Part shown: positions 61,822 to 64,000 of the stretch, one piece after another | Layout of the letters: each line of letters begins with the position of its first letter | How positions within the stretch are numbered: position 1 is the stretch's first letter | Origin: Ruminococcus sp. HUN007 | GTDB lineage: Bacteria > Bacillota > Clostridia > Oscillospirales > Ruminococcaceae | Assembly (NCBI RefSeq): GCF_000712055.1 | Contig: NZ_JOOA01000002.1 | Coordinates: 186,001 to 250,000 of the forward strand | Length of the DNA: 64,000 bases | Direction: 5' to 3' | The notes under the pieces: generated by a model | Told to the model about the DNA's origin: nothing | The model's input: the letters and a program-made list of their open reading frames with translations, nothing else | The model's database searches: none | Translations under genes and position numbers: made by a program

Positions 61822-62210
61822 ATTTTTCAACGCGCTGGATTCCATCCATTATTGCCTCGTATGATTCAGCTCTGATAACTTTGAAATTCTTTTCGATCTC
61901 AGCAGTCCACAGATCTATCTCGCCTTCAATATCAGAGACTTCAGGCAGAATGAATCCCCATATTTTGCAGCCTGTTTTCTTTAATTCAGGGAGGAAGTAA
62001 GTAAAACCCCATTCTACATCTTCTTTAACATCTTCAAATCCGTTCCTTGCATCAACAATGAAAAACACTGTCTTTATGTTCTCTGAGTAGATTCAACGAT
62101 GCGGTTACAGGATCACGATAGTCATCGTAGTGAGCTTCTTTTTTCCAGACATGAAATACAGCATTATCTTTTTCTATGTATTCTATTTTGGCGTATTCAC
62201 TTTCAAACAT
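61820..62210 (-). pseudogene. STAS/SpoIIAA-like small protein, frameshifted
   Basis: The frame from ATG 62210 (site GAGGAG) reads MFESEYAKIEYIEKDNAVFH and HYDDYRDPVTASLNLLREHKDSVF. It breaks at the A5 run 62061-62065 (+ strand); with four bases it continues FIVDARNGFEDVKEDVEW and ends IMDGIQRVEK. Total 129 residues. The alternation of strands and helices and the central VDARN resemble STAS/SpoIIAA-like folds, but the family is not certain. It is co-directional with the methyltransferase upstream. Confidence 0.72.
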
Positions 62211-62224
62211 ATTTGATATCTCCT

Positions 62225-62855
62225 CTATCTTAAAGCTGAATTTATAAAATCAAGTCGTACTAATTTTTTCCCGTTAGGTAAATCATATACGTCAGTTGTA
62301 CCACTGATATACCCGATTTTCTGCATAGCACCAGCGAGTTCATCTTCCTGTATCTGATGATGTATTTCATCAAGACGGTCAAATACATGCAGATATGGTG
62401 AATCAGAAACGAAAGATGTATCTTTATTTATTTGAATAATGCAGGATACGTATTTAGGATGTACGGTTTTTACAGCATTTTGAAAGCACTCATATCCTAT
62501 GTATTCGATCAAAAGATTTGCAACAAGCAGATCGGCATAAGGCAGTTTCAGATTGACTTCGGATAAATCAGCGCATACAGGTTTAAAAAATGCTATCCAA
62601 CTCAGAATATCTCTTTGAACATTCATTTAAATATTCCTGATTAATATCTACTCCATATACACATTTTATTCGTTCCCGATCAATGTGTTCAAGCCCATTG
62701 CCGCCTGCAATTCCAAGAATCATAATTGATTCGACATCATAATCCGAAAACTGCTCTTTAATCATTTGATTCATTGCCTGCAACTGGTGAACGCTTTCTA
62801 AACTCATATGAGCTTCATAAGAATTCAAATCTATATCTTTCCAGGGATTATTCAT
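62225..62855 (-). pseudogene. Class I SAM-dependent methyltransferase, frameshifted
   Basis: Start ATG 62855 (MNNPWKDIDLNSYEAHM) with AGGTG four bases before it. Motif I is ESIMILGIAGGNGLEHI, then VYGVDINQEYLNECSKRY (acidic residue after strand 2). The frame stops after SELDSIF at the A6 run 62585-62590 (+ strand); with five bases it continues KPVCADLSEVNLKLPYADLL and DLLVANLLIEYIGY to 62225. Restored length is 209 residues. Similar proteins in Firmicutes have no known substrate. Confidence 0.82.
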
Positions 62856-62900
62856 AACGCACCTATTAAAATTCTCTCCTCCGCTCTTTCGGAACATGTG

Positions 62901-62956
62901 ATTTTCCAGTACCGGACTGGAAAATTTCTATTTTATTTCCCGAAGGGAAATACTCC
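62901..62956. repeat. TTTCCCGAAGGGAAATACTCC repeat family, second long copy
   Basis: TTTTCCAGTACCGGACTGGAAAA then TTTCCCGAAGGGAAA and TACTCC, matching 60551-60605. Confidence 0.8.
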
Positions 62957-62967
62957 GATGATACCTC

Positions 62968-63429
62968 TCAAAGTTTATACTGCATAAAATTATTGTTATG
63001 AGTAAATCCAAAAGCAGTATAAAGTTTAACTCCCATATCTGACGCAGTGATCTGAACTGTACCGCATCCGTATTCTCTTGCTTCATTTACAACACGACTT
63101 AAAAGTTCTCTCGCAATTCCTTTGCGTCTGTATTCTTTATCGGTAAACATACTTGAAAGAAGTCCTATCTTACCGCTCGGGCAACCGAAATACGGGGGTT
63201 TTTCGACAAATGACATCCCGCTCGTTCCAATAATCTTTTCACCATCAAGAGCAAGCCAGGACACAAACGTTCCGTCAGCCATATGTCGTGTATAATAATC
63301 TTTCAAAGCCGGATAAAGATCGATATCTTCTTTTGCCCCCTCCTCACGAAGCTGGGCTATACGCATTTTTATAAAAGTATCAAGTTCTTTTTCAGTTAAT
63401 CTTTTGTATTCAATTTTGTTTTCAGACAT
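62968..63429 (-). CDS. GNAT family N-acetyltransferase
   Basis: 153 residues. The signature is FTDKEYRRKGIARELLSRVV, with the C-terminal part GVKLYTAFGFTHNNNFMQYK and strands IGTSGMSFVEKPP. The start has GGAGAAATAAAA upstream. Like the other two GNATs here, it is a single-domain enzyme of unknown substrate. It sits between two minus-strand genes and is followed by the long repeat 62901-62956. Confidence 0.9.
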   Translation of the reverse strand: MSENKIEYKRLTEKELDTFIKMRIAQLREEGAKEDIDLYPALKDYYTRHMADGTFVSWLALDGEKIIGTSGMSFVEKPPYFGCPSGKIGLLSSMFTDKEYRRKGIARELLSRVVNEAREYGCGTVQITASDMGVKLYTAFGFTHNNNFMQYKL

Positions 63430-63516
63430 TTTTATTTCTCCCTAATACTCCATTATAAAATCGATTCGGTCATATCACCGTTATCATTGATATAAATTTA
63501 TCTGTTTTCATTAATT

Positions 63517-63539
63517 TATTTTCCGAAGGAAAATACTCC
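63517..63539. repeat. TTTCCGAAGGAAA repeat, short copy
   Basis: TTTTCCGAAGGAAAATACTCC directly after the stop of the last gene; partial member of the 60551 family. Confidence 0.65.
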
Positions 63540-63545
63540 TTTTTT

Positions 63546-63974
63546 TCAGGTTTTCAAAGAAAAATGAATCACTACAACTACAACCATAACGATCAGTGCT
63601 ATGATCACTGCTGCCGTTTTTGGATCAAGATCCTGAGGAAAATCAACGTCGTCTCCGTAGTCCACTGCCCTGTCAATATCAATACCGCATTTTTCAGCCC
63701 AGACAAGAAAAGTTTCATAGTTTTCATAATCTCGTGTGATACGTATTTTCTTTCCATTCGAAAGATAAACTGTAATAATCCTAATTCGTGATACCTTTAT
63801 CTGATTAATATCAGAACAGTGAAAATCCTCTTTTTTATATCGGAAAAACTCACCTTTAACTTCCGGCATAGGTGCGTAGCGAAAAAAAATCGCTGCAAAT
63901 ATAAATACAAGCACCAGAAGCACTGACATAATTACCGGCATCAGCTTATTCAAAGTCAGTTTCTCGCCTGTCAT
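63546..63974 (-). CDS. Membrane-anchored hypothetical protein
   Basis: 142 residues, with a membrane segment near residues 13-32 (VIMSVLLVLVFIFAAIFFRY) and another at the extreme C-terminus (AAVIIALIVMVVVVVIHFSL), so the middle domain (about 35-115, IRIITVYLSNGKKIRITRDY, CGIDIDRAV) lies on one side. No motif recognised. The ATG at 63974 lies 26 bases from the end of the window without a clear ribosome binding site, so the start is tentative. Confidence 0.7.
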   Translation of the reverse strand: MTGEKLTLNKLMPVIMSVLLVLVFIFAAIFFRYAPMPEVKGEFFRYKKEDFHCSDINQIKVSRIRIITVYLSNGKKIRITRDYENYETFLVWAEKCGIDIDRAVDYGDDVDFPQDLDPKTAAVIIALIVMVVVVVIHFSLKT

Positions 63975-64000
63975 ATTAGCGTAAAGTATCGGTTTAATAG

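Overview
The window looks like a chromosomal segment of a low-to-moderate GC Firmicute close to Ruminococcus (R. flavefaciens-like; inferred). Two secreted proteins carry cellulosome-type dockerin modules (2036-4225 and 14910-17510), ribosome binding sites are strong AGGAGG-like sequences, and promoters follow the TTGACA/TATAAT pattern with 17-base spacers.

Bases 1-24,000 are mostly intact housekeeping and envelope genes: the end of a CorA transporter, lipoproteins, a three-gene operon with a DUF1002 protein and a dockerin protein, a cytoplasmic ParB-like/BMP-like fusion followed by a metallophosphoesterase, a thioesterase, an SGNH hydrolase lipoprotein, a stand-alone adenylation/carrier/condensation synthetase, a CotH-dockerin protein, a GAF-GGDEF-EAL regulator, and a NUDIX hydrolase paired with a PLD-helicase-DUF3427 protein.

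Bases 24,000-64,000 are accessory in character and almost all genes lie on the minus strand. They include orphan polymorphic-toxin immunity genes (Imm8-like, SUKH-like), a KptA RNA 2'-phosphotransferase overlapping an R2K-type ATP-grasp enzyme, a DUF4869/P-loop pair, a helicase-HNH protein, an IS5-family insertion sequence, a AAA-ATPase/nuclease, a two-gene ABC exporter, a type I restriction-modification operon with three extra genes inserted between hsdM and hsdR, a Fic protein, and many small enzymes (GNAT, HD, HAD, MaoC, VOC, AAC(3), methyltransferases). Short intergenic repeats are dense here.

Three things stand out. (1) Eleven genes, all between 24,000 and 63,000, are each split by exactly one extra base in a short homopolymer, while both flanking frames are otherwise clean. 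This is either a systematic sequence error or recent slippage. (2) Several intergenic modules recur: a promoter plus attenuator-like hairpin leader (two copies), a terminator-promoter cassette (three copies), a roughly 130-base structured element (two copies), a 33-base palindrome (two copies), and at least three families of short palindromes, one of which lies inside a coding sequence. (3) A MITE at 1913-2022 shares terminal repeats and a TTA target duplication with the IS at 36793-38017, and that IS has landed between a promoter and the helicase-HNH gene. All family names come from motif recognition by eye, with no database search.
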